Notes: generated by a model not told the origin, from the letters alone. A DNA stretch of 21,185 nt from an uncultured Amaricoccus sp. (GCF_937858865.1 NZ_CALLYO010000636.1:1-21185), one strand, 5' to 3'; shown: positions 1-8,214, numbered from the stretch's first letter. A program made the numbers and translations.

Positions 1-8
1 GACACCCG

Positions 9-725
9 ATGCGCCCACAGATGCGCGCGACCATGCGCCCGCTCGTCCCGACCCTGCTCGCCGCCGGGCTCCTGTTCGGGGGCCCCGCCCTGGCGCAGGA
101 GACGCCACGGCAGATCACCGTCATGGGCTCCGCGCAGGTGGAGGCGGTGCCCGATCGCGCCACGATCACCGCGGGGGTGGAGACCCGGGCGCCGACCGCG
201 GCGGAGGCGCTGGCGGCGAACGCGCAGGCGATGGCGGAGGTCTTCGCCGCGCTGGAGGCGGCGGGCGTCGAGAAGCGCGACGTGCAGACGAGCCAGCTCA
301 ACCTCAATGCCGTCTACGAGCCCTATCGCGAGGGCGCCGAGGCGCCGCCGCAGGTGGTGGCCTACGAGGCGAGCAACATGGTGACGGTCAAGGTGCGCGC
401 GCTCGCGAACCTCGGCAAGCTGATCGACGCGCTGGTGGGATCTGGGGCGAACCGGCTCTACGGGATCGGCTTCGACGTGTCGGAGCCGCGTCCCTCGCTC
501 GACGCCGCGCGGCGCGAGGCGGTGGCGGATGCGCGCGCCAAGGCCGAGCTCTTCGCCGAGGCGGCCGGCGTCACGCTCGGCCCGGTCGTCACGATCCGCG
601 AGGACACCGGGATGGGCGGGCCGCAGCCGCTGAGGGCGCAGGCGGCGATGGCGGAGGCGGTGCCGGTCGCCGAGGGGACGGTGACGCTGACCGCCGACGT
701 CGAGGTGGTCTTCGGGATCGAGTGA
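9..725 (+). CDS. SIMPL domain (DUF541) periplasmic protein
   Basis: The 238-residue product starts with a signal peptide (hydrophobic LVPTLLAAGLLFGG, Ala-Leu-Ala-Gln cleavage near residue 30) followed by a SIMPL/DUF541 domain. The family is recognised by the opening ITVMGSAQVEAVPDRATITAGVE, the central block SNMVTVKVRALANLGKLIDAL, and the later DARAKAELFAEAAGV segment followed by a beta-rich C-terminus. Members are periplasmic or membrane-associated proteins of poorly defined role, linked in E. coli (YggE) to oxidative stress. ATGs at 9, 21 and 33 are all possible starts. The reading frame is open to the left edge of the window, so the true start could even lie upstream. The gene is convergent with aqpZ. 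Family assignment is firm, function is not. Confidence 0.88.
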   Translation: MRPQMRATMRPLVPTLLAAGLLFGGPALAQETPRQITVMGSAQVEAVPDRATITAGVETRAPTAAEALAANAQAMAEVFAALEAAGVEKRDVQTSQLNLNAVYEPYREGAEAPPQVVAYEASNMVTVKVRALANLGKLIDALVGSGANRLYGIGFDVSEPRPSLDAARREAVADARAKAELFAEAAGVTLGPVVTIREDTGMGGPQPLRAQAAMAEAVPVAEGTVTLTADVEVVFGIE

Positions 726-731
726 GGCAGG

Positions 732-764
732 GGCCGCGGCGCGCCCGGAGGCGGCGCCGCGGCC
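732..764. terminator. Hairpin between convergent SIMPL gene and aqpZ
   Basis: Perfect 11-bp inverted repeat, GGCCGCGGCGC at 732-742 and its complement at 754-764, with an 11-nt loop. It lies in the 45-nt gap between the two convergent stop codons. There is no U-tract on either side, so termination in both directions is inferred from position and stem strength only. Confidence 0.45.
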
Positions 765-770
765 GGCGCG

Positions 771-1496
771 TCAGGCGGCCTTGCCGGCCACGTTGCCCTC
801 GAGCGGCAGGTCGGTCACCGGGGCGAAGACCGCCTTCCAGATCGCCGCGCCGAGTGCCGCGCCGATGAGCGGCGCCACCCAGAAGAGCCAGAGCTGGCCG
901 ACCGCGCCCGTCTCGGCGAAGAAGGCGACCGCCGTCGAGCGGGCCGGGTTGACCGAGGTGTTGGTCACCGGGATCGAGACGAGGTGGATGAGGGTGAGCG
1001 CGAGGCCGATCGCGATGCCGGCGAAGCCCGCCGGGGCCTTGGGGCTGGTCGCGCCGAGGATGACGAGGAGGAAGCCCGCCGTCAGCACCACCTCGATCAG
1101 GAAGCAGGCGAAGAGGCTGTAGCCGCCGGGCGAGTTGGCGCCGTAGCCGTTCGAGGCGAAGCCGCCGGCCGTCCAGTCGGCCTTGCCGGAGGCGATGAGG
1201 TAGAGGATGCCGGCGGCGACGAAGCCGCCGACGACCTGGGCGACCCAGTAGGGGATCAGCTCGCTCCAGGAGAAGCGGCCGCCGATCGCGAGGCCGAGCG
1301 AGACCGCCGGGTTGAAGTGCCCGCCCGAGATCGGGCCGACGGCATAGACCATGGTGAGGACGGTCAGCCCGAAGGCGAGCGCCACGCCCTGGAAGCCGAT
1401 CCCGAGCTCGGGGAAGGCGGCGGCGAGCACGGCGCTGCCGCACCCTCCGAAGACGAGCCAGAAGGTGCCGAGTGCCTCGGCAGCGAGTTTGTGCAT
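771..1496 (-). CDS. aqpZ: Aquaporin Z, water channel
   Basis: The 241-residue MIP-family channel has six predicted membrane helices and both half-helix loops with intact NPA motifs ([12 protein letters not shown] at 62-64; [12 protein letters not shown] at 183-185). The selectivity-filter residues correspond to Phe42, His171, Thr180 and Arg186, the pattern of orthodox water-selective AqpZ rather than glycerol facilitators. Length is typical. The start at 1496 has a good ribosome binding site (GAGGGAA, about 7 nt upstream). It moves water across the inner membrane in osmotic adaptation. The gene is monocistronic, convergent with the SIMPL gene and downstream of, but separated from, the EAL gene. 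Confidence 0.95.
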   Translation of the reverse strand: MHKLAAEALGTFWLVFGGCGSAVLAAAFPELGIGFQGVALAFGLTVLTMVYAVGPISGGHFNPAVSLGLAIGGRFSWSELIPYWVAQVVGGFVAAGILYLIASGKADWTAGGFASNGYGANSPGGYSLFACFLIEVVLTAGFLLVILGATSPKAPAGFAGIAIGLALTLIHLVSIPVTNTSVNPARSTAVAFFAETGAVGQLWLFWVAPLIGAALGAAIWKAVFAPVTDLPLEGNVAGKAA

Positions 1497-1629
1497 CTTG
1501 ATGTTCCCTCAAATGTGCGCCGGTGGAGCTTTCTAGCCGAGATCTCGCCGGGGTAAACGGCAATTCTCACGGGATCCGCACAGTGCGGGATTCCGGCATA
1601 TGGTTGATATTGCTTGCTTATCTCAGGCG

Positions 1630-1659
1630 CGTTAACCACATTGCGCATAATGGTTAACG
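1630..1659. promoter_or_regulatory. Inverted repeat upstream of aqpZ
   Basis: CGTTAACCA (1630-1638) and its exact complement TGGTTAACG (1651-1659) are separated by 12 nt whose centre TGCGCA is itself palindromic. The element sits about 135 nt upstream of the aqpZ start and 44 nt past the EAL gene stop, in a locally AT-rich stretch. No T-tract follows on either strand, which favours a protein-binding site over a terminator. The binding protein is unknown. Confidence 0.45.
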
Positions 1660-1661
1660 GC

Positions 1662-1673
1662 CCTGCCGGCAGG
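1662..1673. repeat. 12-bp perfect palindrome after EAL gene
   Basis: CCTGCCGGCAGG, 30 nt downstream of the EAL gene stop on the minus strand. It could form the core of a terminator hairpin for that gene, but no T-tract follows. Confidence 0.3.
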
Positions 1674-1702
1674 CCGGCGTCCTGCGGCGGCCGGGAGCGG
1701 CC

Positions 1703-3349
1703 TCAGGAGACAGCCTGGATGGCGGGGGCGACGGGAAGGGGGACGAAGTCGGCCATCGGGACGCCGGTGGCGTAGCCCTGGGCGTGGGTGAAGCCGGTGC
1801 GGCGGACCTGGGCGAGATGCTCGGGGCGCTCGACGCCCTCGGCGGTGACGGCGACGCCCTGGGCGCGGGCCAGCGCGAGGATGGCGCGGATGACGTCGGC
1901 GGTGGCCGGGTTGGCGAGATCCTGGACGAAGGCCTTGTCGAGCTTGATGCGGTGGTGCGGCAGGCGGGCGAGGTAGGCGAGCGCCGAGTAGCCGGTGCCG
2001 AAGTCGTCGAGCGCGATGCGGATGCCGCGGTCGATGAGGGCGCGGAGCTGGCGCGTCGTCTCGGGATTGTCGCGCATGAGCACCGTCTCGGTGATCTCGA
2101 GCTCGAGCCGGTCGGCGGGGAAGCCGGTCTCGGCCAGGGCGAAGTCGACGTCGGCGAGGAAGTCCGGCTGGTGGAACTGCAGCGGCGAGATGTTGACGGC
2201 GAGCCCGATCCGCGCCGGCCAGCCCTGCGCGCGCTGCATGGCGGCGCGCAGCGCCCAGCGGCCGAGGGGCAGGATGAGGCCGGTCGCCTCGGCGAGCGCG
2301 ATGAAGGCTGCCGGCTGCAGCACGCCGCGGGTGGGGTGGCGCCAGCGCAAGAGCGCCTCGGCGCCGACGACGCGGCCGTCGCGCAGGTCGATGAACGGCT
2401 GGTAGGCGAGGTGCATCTGGCCGAGCGCCAGCGCCTCGGCGAGGTCGAGCTCGAGCCGGCTGCGCTCGAGCGCGCGGGCGCCCTCGGCCGGCTCGTGCAG
2501 CACGAAGCGGCCGCGCCCCTCGAGCTTGGCGCGGCGGAGCGCGGTGTCGACCTGGATCAGCGCCGAGGCGGGGGTGGCGGCGCTGGCGGTCACGATGCCG
2601 ATGCTCGCCCGCACCACGACGCTGCGGCCGTCGAGCAGGACCGGCTGGCTGACCGCCTTGAGCAGGCGCCGGGCGAGGACGCGCAGGCCGCCGGCGCTGC
2701 GGGGGGAGACGATGGCGAAGCGGTCGCCCTCGAGGCGGAGGAGCCGGTCGCCGACCCCGAGCGCCTGCTCGATCCGGGTCCCGGTGAGGGCGAGGAGGGC
2801 GTCCCCGGCGGCCACCCCCATCGCCTCGTTGATGGCGTGGAACCGGTCGAGGTCGAGCATGAGCAGGCCGGCCGGGTCGCCGGCCGGCAGCGCGCGCATG
2901 GTGGCCTCGACGAGGCGCTGGGCGGCGGCGCGCGGAAAGCGCCGCCGCGCCGCGGGGGCGGCCTGGGGGGCGCGGGCGAGGATCGGGCCGGCGAGGGCGG
3001 CGGCGTCGGAAAGGCGAAGCCGGAGGGCGGCGGTGAGGCGGCGGGGCAGGGCGGAGGCGACGAGGAGGAAGCCCGCGGCCGGGGCGGCGAGCGGGACGGC
3101 CGCGGCGAAGCGGGCGGCGAGCCCGAAGGCGGCCGGATCCACCCGCCGCGCGTTCGGGCCGGCGAAGCGGGGCCCGGCGGCCCGCCCTGCGGCGTCGCCG
3201 CCGAGGGCAGCGAGCGCGGCGTTGCCGGCGACGAGGCGGCAGGCGTCGCCCTCGCCGGCGAAGAGCCCGGCGGCCGGAACATCCTGCGCCGCCACGAGAC
3301 GCAGCAGCGCGGTGGCGGATCTCTCGTCCGAAAGGGGCGGCGCAGTCAT
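1703..3349 (-). CDS. Degenerate GGDEF plus EAL domain protein, probable c-di-GMP phosphodiesterase
   Basis: The 548-residue protein has three parts. Residues about 15-110 are an Ala-rich PAS/GAF-like sensor of uncertain fold. Residues about 140-285 are a GGDEF domain whose signature is degenerate (LEGDRF at 206-211), so cyclase activity is unlikely. Residues about 294-535 are an EAL domain that looks catalytically complete: AEALLRWRHP (EAL at 331-333), NISPLQF, LELEITE, ALDDFGTGYSALAYL (447-460), IKLDKAFV, TAEGVE and HAQGY. Family knowledge predicts hydrolysis of cyclic di-GMP to pGpG, with the pseudo-GGDEF possibly sensing GTP. No membrane helix is evident, so it is probably cytosolic. The start is supported by AGGAGG about 8 nt upstream. 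It lies 104 nt downstream of rimO on the same strand and probably has its own promoter. Confidence 0.9.
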   Translation of the reverse strand: MTAPPLSDERSATALLRLVAAQDVPAAGLFAGEGDACRLVAGNAALAALGGDAAGRAAGPRFAGPNARRVDPAAFGLAARFAAAVPLAAPAAGFLLVASALPRRLTAALRLRLSDAAALAGPILARAPQAAPAARRRFPRAAAQRLVEATMRALPAGDPAGLLMLDLDRFHAINEAMGVAAGDALLALTGTRIEQALGVGDRLLRLEGDRFAIVSPRSAGGLRVLARRLLKAVSQPVLLDGRSVVVRASIGIVTASAATPASALIQVDTALRRAKLEGRGRFVLHEPAEGARALERSRLELDLAEALALGQMHLAYQPFIDLRDGRVVGAEALLRWRHPTRGVLQPAAFIALAEATGLILPLGRWALRAAMQRAQGWPARIGLAVNISPLQFHQPDFLADVDFALAETGFPADRLELEITETVLMRDNPETTRQLRALIDRGIRIALDDFGTGYSALAYLARLPHHRIKLDKAFVQDLANPATADVIRAILALARAQGVAVTAEGVERPEHLAQVRRTGFTHAQGYATGVPMADFVPLPVAPAIQAVS

Positions 3350-3358
3350 CAGGCTCCT

Positions 3359-3375
3359 CCTGACGTAGCGTCAGG
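3359..3375 (-). promoter_or_regulatory. Hairpin overlapping the ribosome binding site of the EAL gene
   Basis: Perfect 7-bp arms CCTGACG and CGTCAGG around a 3-nt loop. On the minus-strand transcript the right arm ends in the first AGG of the AGGAGGAG ribosome binding site, 8 to 10 nt before the ATG. It could partly occlude translation initiation or be a DNA operator. The role is inferred. Confidence 0.4.
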
Positions 3376-3416
3376 CACAACCCTGAGTAGCACGCCCTGC
3401 GGCGATTTGCCCAGCC

Positions 3417-3439
3417 TTAAACAACGACAGGTTGTTAAA
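3417..3439. promoter_or_regulatory. AT-rich inverted repeat between rimO and the EAL gene
   Basis: TTAAACAAC (3417-3425), 5-nt loop, GTTGTTAAA (3431-3439): 9-bp arms with a single mismatch. It is conspicuously AT-rich for this genome and lies 68-90 nt upstream of the EAL gene start and just beyond the rimO stop. It may be an operator or promoter element of the EAL gene. A weak terminator of rimO is the alternative. Confidence 0.4.
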
Positions 3440-3453
3440 CGGGGCGGTTCGGC

Positions 3454-4881
3454 TCAGATTCGGCCCCAGAGATCGTAGTCGCCCGCCTCGTCCACGGTGA
3501 CCGTAACGCGATCACCGGGCTTCAGGTGCGCGAAGTCCTCGTCGATGAAGAGGTTGCCGTCGATCTCCGGCGCGTCGGCCCAGCTGCGGCAGGTGGCGCC
3601 GTCGGCGTCCACCTCGTCGACGACGGCCTCGATCCGGGTGCCGACCCGGGCGGCGAGCCGGGCGGCGCTGATGCCCTGCGCCTTCTCCATGAACCGCTGC
3701 CAGCGCTCCTCCTTCACCTCCTCGGGGACGTGGTCGGGGAGCGCGTTGGCGCGGGCGCCCTTGACGTTCTCGTAGCGGAAGCAGCCGACGCGGTCGAGCC
3801 GGGCCTCGTCGAGCCAGTCGAGCAGGTGGCGGAACTCGGCCTCGGTCTCGCCGGGGTAGCCGACGATGAAGGTGGAGCGCAGGACGATCTCCGGGCAGGC
3901 GGCGCGCCAGCGGGCGATCTCCTCGAGGGTGCGGGCGCCGGCGGCCGGGCGGGCCATGCGGCGCAGGACGTCCGGGTGGCTGTGCTGGAAGGGGATGTCG
4001 AGGTAGGGCAGGATCAGCCCCTCGGCCATCAGCGGGATCAGCTCGCGCACGTGCGGGTAGGGGTAGACGTAGTGGAGGCGGACCCAGGCGCCGAGCTGCC
4101 CCAGCGCGCGGGCGAGGTCGGTGATGTGGGTGCGGACCTCGCCGCCCTTCCAGGGGTGGGCGTCGTGGCGGCGGTCGACGCCGTAGGCGGAGGTGTCCTG
4201 GCTGATGACGAGCAGCTCCTTCACCCCGGCGGCGACGAGTCTTTCCGCCTCGCGGAGCACGGCGTGGGCGGGCCGCGACACCAGCTTTCCGCGCATGTCG
4301 GGGATGATGCAGAAGCGGCACTTGTGGTTACAACCCTCGGAGATCTTGAGGTAGCTGTAGTGGCGCGGGGTGAGGTGGACGGCCGAGGCGGGCAGGAGGT
4401 CGAGGAAGGGATCGGGCTTCGGCGGCACGGCGGCGTGCACGGCGTCGAGGACGGCCTCGTACTGGTGCGGGCCGGTGACGGCGAGGACGGCGGGGTGGCT
4501 CTCGCGGATCAGCGCCTCGTCGGCGCCGAGGCAGCCGGTGACGATGACCCGGCCGTTCTCGGCGAGCGCCTCGCCGATCGCCTCGAGGCTCTCGGCCTTG
4601 GCGCTGTCGAGGAAGCCGCAGGTGTTGACGATGACGGTGTCGGCGCCGGCGTAGTCGGGGGAGACGGCGTAGCCCTCGGCGCGGAGCCGGGTCAGGATGC
4701 GCTCGCTGTCGACCAGCGCCTTGGGGCAGCCGAGGCTCACCATGCCGACGCGCGGCTGGCCGGGGCGTGCGTCGGGGCGTGCGTCGGGGTGCGCATCGGG
4801 GCGCGCCTGCGCATCGAGGCGCGGGGCGGGGGCGCGGTCGGGGCGCAGGTCGGGCGGATTGGCGCGCATGCGCCTGCGCAT
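3454..4881 (-). CDS. rimO: Ribosomal protein S12 methylthiotransferase RimO
   Basis: The 475-residue radical-SAM enzyme of the MTTase family adds a methylthio group to an aspartate of ribosomal protein S12. The N-terminal UPF0004 domain has the three auxiliary-cluster cysteines (Cys52 in [12 protein letters not shown], Cys88 in NTCGF, Cys117 in TGCLG). The radical-SAM CxxxCxxC motif is at 184-191 (CNHKCRFC), followed by IIPDMRG. The C-terminus is a TRAM domain ending [19 protein letters not shown] and CIIPDMRG separate it from MiaB. The first 40 residues form a Pro/Arg/Asp-rich tail with ARPD-type tetrapeptide repeats encoded by 12-nt repeats. An alternative start at 4869 ([11 protein letters not shown]) fits homologues about as well; neither start has a strong ribosome binding site. 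Confidence 0.95.
   Translation of the reverse strand: MRRRMRANPPDLRPDRAPAPRLDAQARPDAHPDARPDARPGQPRVGMVSLGCPKALVDSERILTRLRAEGYAVSPDYAGADTVIVNTCGFLDSAKAESLEAIGEALAENGRVIVTGCLGADEALIRESHPAVLAVTGPHQYEAVLDAVHAAVPPKPDPFLDLLPASAVHLTPRHYSYLKISEGCNHKCRFCIIPDMRGKLVSRPAHAVLREAERLVAAGVKELLVISQDTSAYGVDRRHDAHPWKGGEVRTHITDLARALGQLGAWVRLHYVYPYPHVRELIPLMAEGLILPYLDIPFQHSHPDVLRRMARPAAGARTLEEIARWRAACPEIVLRSTFIVGYPGETEAEFRHLLDWLDEARLDRVGCFRYENVKGARANALPDHVPEEVKEERWQRFMEKAQGISAARLAARVGTRIEAVVDEVDADGATCRSWADAPEIDGNLFIDEDFAHLKPGDRVTVTVDEAGDYDLWGRI
4762..4809. repeat. Four 12-bp tandem repeats in rimO
   Basis: Two identical units GGGGCGTGCGTC (4762-4773, 4774-4785) are followed by two diverged ones (4786-4797, 4798-4809). 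On the minus strand they encode the repeated tetrapeptide (Ala-Arg/His-Pro-Asp/Gly) in the non-conserved N-terminal tail of RimO. Because 12 is a multiple of 3, changes in copy number keep the frame. Confidence 0.7.
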
Positions 4882-5150
4882 ATACGCGCTCGAGCCGGCG
4901 AGGCAAGCAGGCCTTCAGCGGCCGGCCGCGGCGATATGGAGATGGCGCCGGCGTTGCGCGAGGCGCTGGGCGACCATGGTGGTGGCCGGGCTGATCGAGC
5001 CGGAGATGAAGCTCGAGATCGAAAGTGACCGCGCTGCGCGGGTAACGATCGCGGGACGCGAAGGGAAAATCTGCCGGGCGGGGTGGAAAAATCGGGGGAC
5101 GAGGAACATCATTTCCCCCCGGAACGCAATCATTCGATGGGGGACTCGCG
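4882..5150. other. Divergent intergenic region, rimO / outer-membrane protein
   Basis: These 269 nt separate divergently transcribed rimO and the beta-barrel gene, so they must hold both promoters. I cannot pick out a convincing -35/-10 pair. The last 40 nt contain TCCCCC (5114-5119) complementary to GGGGGA (5139-5144), the latter being the only ribosome-binding-site-like sequence before the ATG at 5151. A 72-codon minus-strand frame here has no recognisable product and was not called. Confidence 0.4.
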
Positions 5151-5795
5151 ATGAGATCGATCGAGAAAGGCCTTCTGGCGGCGGCGGTCGCGGCGGGGCT
5201 CGCGCTTTCCGCCGGCGCGGCGGCGGCGCAGTCCTGGTACGTGAAGGGCTTCGGCGGCGCCACCTTCCCGCAGGAAGACGACTTCGACCTCGACGTCCGC
5301 GGCACCCCCGACTCGCTCGACACCGGGCTCAACTACGACACGGGCTACGTGCTCGGCATCGCCGGCGGCTACATGTTCACGCCGAGCATCGCCTTCGAGC
5401 TCGAGTATGCCTTCCGCACCGCGGATGCGGACGCCAAGAACGTCAACGAGAGCGTGACCACGCAGTCGAACGCCTGGATGGCGAACGCGATCTACTACTT
5501 CCCGCCGACGGGGGTGAACGGCCAGTGGCAGCCCTATGCCGGCGGCGGCCTCGGGGCGGCGGATCTCAACGTCGAGGACGTGTCCTCCGCGAACGGCGGC
5601 GACTTCGACAGCGACTACAACTTCGCGTATCAGCTGATCGGCGGCGTCGCCTACAGCGTGAATCCGAATTGGACGATCAATGGCGAGGTGCGTTTCTTCG
5701 GGATCAACGACCAGGATCTCGAGAACGATTTCTTCTCGTTCAAGACGCCCTATCACACCTTCGACCTGCTGATCGGCGCCACCTACAGGTTCTGA
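5151..5795 (+). CDS. Outer-membrane beta-barrel protein (small porin-like family)
   Basis: The 214-residue protein has a clear signal peptide (residues 1 to about 26, [20 protein letters not shown]). The mature part has alternating polar/aromatic strands typical of an 8-stranded OmpA/OmpW-like barrel: [83 protein letters not shown]. It ends in ATYRF, the terminal aromatic signature recognised by the Bam complex. Acidic loops (EDDFDLD, DSDYN) are likely surface exposed. The ligand or role cannot be inferred. It is monocistronic, followed closely by a strong GC hairpin. Confidence 0.9.
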   Translation: MRSIEKGLLAAAVAAGLALSAGAAAAQSWYVKGFGGATFPQEDDFDLDVRGTPDSLDTGLNYDTGYVLGIAGGYMFTPSIAFELEYAFRTADADAKNVNESVTTQSNAWMANAIYYFPPTGVNGQWQPYAGGGLGAADLNVEDVSSANGGDFDSDYNFAYQLIGGVAYSVNPNWTINGEVRFFGINDQDLENDFFSFKTPYHTFDLLIGATYRF

Positions 5796-5802
5796 TCCTA
5801 CG

Positions 5803-5832
5803 GCCGGGCGCGGCATCGCGTCCGCGCCCGGC
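5803..5832 (+). terminator. Terminator-like hairpin after beta-barrel gene
   Basis: Perfect 11-bp GC stem, GCCGGGCGCGG (5803-5813) and its complement (5822-5832), with an 8-nt loop, starting 7 nt after the stop codon. It lacks a U-tract, as is common in very GC-rich genomes, so termination is inferred. Confidence 0.6.
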
Positions 5833-5847
5833 GTGCCCGCCAGCGCG

Positions 5848-5914
5848 AAACTTTGTTGCGGCGCGGTCGGCAATCTGGCAATGCACGCTCGAGGGGCGAG
5901 CGGGAGCAGGGCCG
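5848..5914 (+). promoter_or_regulatory. Upstream region of pccB
   Basis: The stretch between the terminator hairpin and the pccB start contains AAACTTTGTTGC (5848-5859), a tandem repeat GGCAATCT/GGCAATGC (5869-5884), and the ribosome binding site GGGAGCAGG just before the GTG. In Rhodobacter sphaeroides pccB is controlled by PccR through paired TTTGCAAA motifs. No intact copy is present here, although TTGC/GCAA cores recur. It is the expected site of the pcc promoter. Confidence 0.3.
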
Positions 5915-7447
5915 GTGAAGGACATTCTCGACGAGCTGGAGAGCCGGCGGGCGGAAGCCCGGCTCGGTGGCGGGCAGAAGCGCATCGAGGCGCAGCACGC
6001 CAAAGGCAAGCTGACGGCGCGCGAGCGGATCGAGGTGCTGCTCGATGAGGGCAGCTTCGAGGAGTTCGACATGTTCGTGGCGCACCGGAGCCACGACTTC
6101 GGCATGGGCGAGACGCGCATCGCCGGCGACGGGGTGGTGACCGGCTGGGGCACGATCAACGGGCGGCAGGTCTACGTCTTCAGCCAGGATTTCACCGTCT
6201 TCGGCGGGTCGCTCAGCGAGACGCACGCGCAGAAGATCTGCAAGGTCATGGATATGGCGGTGCAGAACGGGGCGCCGGTCATCGGGCTGAACGATTCGGG
6301 CGGGGCGCGCATCCAGGAGGGGGTGGCGAGCCTCGCCGGCTACGCCGACGTCTTCCAGCGCAACATCATGGCGAGCGGGGTGGTCCCGCAGATCAGCGTC
6401 ATCATGGGGCCCTGCGCCGGGGGCGCGGTCTATTCGCCGGCGATGACCGACTTCATCTTCATGGTGCGCGATTCGTCCTACATGTTCGTGACCGGCCCCG
6501 ACGTGGTGAAGACGGTGACGAACGAGATCGTCACCGCCGAGGAGCTCGGGGGGGCGCGGACGCATACGACGAAGTCGTCGGTGGCGGACGGGGCCTACGA
6601 GAACGACCTCGTGACGCTGATCGAGGTGCGGCGGCTGATCGACTTCCTGCCGCTGTCGAATCGCGACCGGGTGCCGGTCAGGCCCTTCTTCGACGATCCG
6701 GCGCGGTCGGAGCCGAGCCTCGACACGCTGGTGCCGGCGAACGCGAACACGCCCTACGACATGAAGGAGCTGGTGCGGAAGGTCGCCGACGAGGGCGACT
6801 TCTTCGAGATCCAGCCGGACTTCGCCAAGAACATCCTGACCGGCTTCATCCGCATCGAGGGGTCGAGCGTGGGGGTGGTGGCGAACCAGCCGACCGTGCT
6901 CGCCGGGTGCCTCGACATCGACTCGGCGCGCAAGGCGGCGCGCTTCGTGCGCTTCTGCGACGCCTTCGGCATCCCGATCCTGACCTTCGTCGACGTGCCG
7001 GGCTTCCTGCCGGGGACCGGGCAGGAGTACGGCGGCATCATCAAGCACGGGGCCAAGCTCCTCTTCGCCTACGGCGAGGCGACGGTGCCGAAGGTGACGG
7101 TCATCACCCGCAAGGCCTATGGCGGGGCCTACGACGTGATGAGCTCGAAGCACCTGCGCGGCGACTTCAACTACGCCTGGCCGACGGCGGAGATCGCGGT
7201 CATGGGGGCGAAGGGGGCAGTGGAGATCCTCTACCGGGCCGAGCTGGGCGATTCGGAGAGGATCGCCGCGCGCACCCGCGACTACGAGACCCGCTTCGCC
7301 AATCCGTTCGTGGCGGCCGAGCGCGGGTTCATCGACGAGGTCATCATGCCGCATTCGACCCGCCGGCGCGTGGCGCGCGCCTTCGCGAGCCTGCGCACGA
7401 AGCGCCTCGAGAATCCCTGGAAGAAGCACGACAATATCCCGCTCTGA
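5915..7447 (+). CDS. pccB: Propionyl-CoA carboxylase beta subunit (carboxyltransferase)
   Basis: The 510-residue protein begins at a GTG ([20 protein letters not shown]), which matches the usual N-terminus and length of the family and is preceded by GGGAGCAGG. The frame is open far upstream, but that stretch overlaps the beta-barrel gene and is not protein-like. It transfers carboxyl from biotin on PccA to propionyl-CoA, giving (S)-methylmalonyl-CoA. Both crotonase-fold halves are present: [23 protein letters not shown] and [16 protein letters not shown] (N-terminal CT, acyl-CoA side), then [27 protein letters not shown] and [16 protein letters not shown] (C-terminal CT, biotin side). The C-terminus KKHDNIPL is typical. 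It is the first gene of a likely pccB-to-pccA operon. Confidence 0.97.
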   Translation: MKDILDELESRRAEARLGGGQKRIEAQHAKGKLTARERIEVLLDEGSFEEFDMFVAHRSHDFGMGETRIAGDGVVTGWGTINGRQVYVFSQDFTVFGGSLSETHAQKICKVMDMAVQNGAPVIGLNDSGGARIQEGVASLAGYADVFQRNIMASGVVPQISVIMGPCAGGAVYSPAMTDFIFMVRDSSYMFVTGPDVVKTVTNEIVTAEELGGARTHTTKSSVADGAYENDLVTLIEVRRLIDFLPLSNRDRVPVRPFFDDPARSEPSLDTLVPANANTPYDMKELVRKVADEGDFFEIQPDFAKNILTGFIRIEGSSVGVVANQPTVLAGCLDIDSARKAARFVRFCDAFGIPILTFVDVPGFLPGTGQEYGGIIKHGAKLLFAYGEATVPKVTVITRKAYGGAYDVMSSKHLRGDFNYAWPTAEIAVMGAKGAVEILYRAELGDSERIAARTRDYETRFANPFVAAERGFIDEVIMPHSTRRRVARAFASLRTKRLENPWKKHDNIPL

Positions 7448-7589
7448 GCGCGTCACGCGCCGCGAAGAACCATAGCCAGACGCATGATTGTGCTTGATGG
7501 AATCTGCGAGCTCCCGAGCGTGGCGCCCCCGGTTGGACGCGGCGCGCGGCGCGCGCTACATGGTGGCGCGATCTCGAAGGGTGCGGCAG

Positions 7590-7835
7590 ATGCTCCGGCG
7601 CAACTGGCTCAGGCTTCCCAGGCTGGTCCGCTTCATGGTGGTGCATACCGCCAACGGCATGGTGCTCGGCTGCCTCTTCCTCTTCGTGCTCATCTGGCTC
7701 GACTTCGCCGGCCTCGCCCGGCTCCTCGCGCAGGACGAGAGCGGGCTCGCGACCTTCGTCCTCTTCTTCCAGACCGCGCTCACCTTCGGCGCCGTCTCGA
7801 TGGGGGTCGCGGTCATGCATCTCGGCGAGGACTGA
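7590..7835 (+). CDS. Small inner-membrane protein, two helices, unknown function
   Basis: This start (MLRRNWLRLPRLVRF) gives an 81-residue protein and has GAAGGG 8 nt upstream; longer starts at 7488 and 7560 exist but add low-complexity Arg/Ala sequence and lack a ribosome binding site. A basic amphipathic N-terminus is followed by two hydrophobic segments (about 20-40, NGMVLGCLFLFVLIWLDF; about 56-76, FVLFFQTALTFGAVSMGVAV) joined by a short acidic loop. The basic N-terminus suggests both ends are cytoplasmic. It lies between pccB and pccA in the same direction. I recognise it only as a conserved-looking hypothetical of Rhodobacteraceae pcc loci. Confidence 0.75.
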   Translation: MLRRNWLRLPRLVRFMVVHTANGMVLGCLFLFVLIWLDFAGLARLLAQDESGLATFVLFFQTALTFGAVSMGVAVMHLGED

Positions 7836-7863
7836 TCCTCCCGGCCGCCGGCGGAGGGCGGCC

Positions 7864-8214
7864 ATGCTGAAGCACCGCGGCTTTCCCGGGCGGCTGCCGG
7901 GAACCGACCTGCAGTTCACCATCCGGCGGGCGGACCCGAAGGGCGCGACGCCGCTCAGGGCGCGCGAGCGCTATGCCGACCGGCGGCCGCTCGACCGTGC
8001 CGCCGACCGGGAGTTCCTCGCCGCGCTCTGGGAGCATTTCGGCGAGGCGCCCTTCGTGCGCGGCAATCTCGACGCCGGGCGGCTCGGGTGGCTGCTGAAG
8101 CGGGAGGTGGTGCCGGCGGAGGAGCCGTTCGACGCCGCGAGCTACGAGGCGATGCTCCGCATCGACGCCGAGCGGGCGCGGCAGAGCTTTCCGGAGGTCT
8201 TCGAGAATGAGTGA
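7864..8214 (+). CDS. Hypothetical soluble protein
   Basis: The 116-residue product has no signal peptide, membrane segment or motif I recognise. It is rich in Arg, Asp and Glu, mostly helical in appearance from residue 40 on (AADREFLAALWEHFGE, GRLGWLLKREVV, SYEAMLRIDAERARQSFPEVFENE), with a beta-like start DLQFTIRRADPKGATPL. The start has GGAGGGCGG immediately upstream. It sits 28 nt after the small membrane protein and in the same direction as pccB and pccA, so co-transcription is likely. Function unknown; codon bias matches the neighbours, which supports it being a real gene. Confidence 0.7.
   Translation: MLKHRGFPGRLPGTDLQFTIRRADPKGATPLRARERYADRRPLDRAADREFLAALWEHFGEAPFVRGNLDAGRLGWLLKREVVPAEEPFDAASYEAMLRIDAERARQSFPEVFENE

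Noticed and set aside
3417..3439. CtrA binding site
   Set aside because: The two TTAA elements are 14 nt apart rather than 7, so the known consensus is not met.
1784..3478. Long plus-strand frame opposite the EAL gene
   Set aside because: Antisense shadow: very rich in Gly, Glu and Arg and lacking domains, whereas the minus strand encodes intact EAL motifs.
4915..5133. 72-codon minus-strand frame upstream of rimO
   Set aside because: No recognisable motif and no clear ribosome binding site; it occupies the region that must hold the divergent promoters.
4697..5914. N-terminal extension of the pccB frame
   Set aside because: The extension overlaps the beta-barrel gene and is Arg-rich without motifs; homology and the ribosome binding site place the start at GTG 5915.
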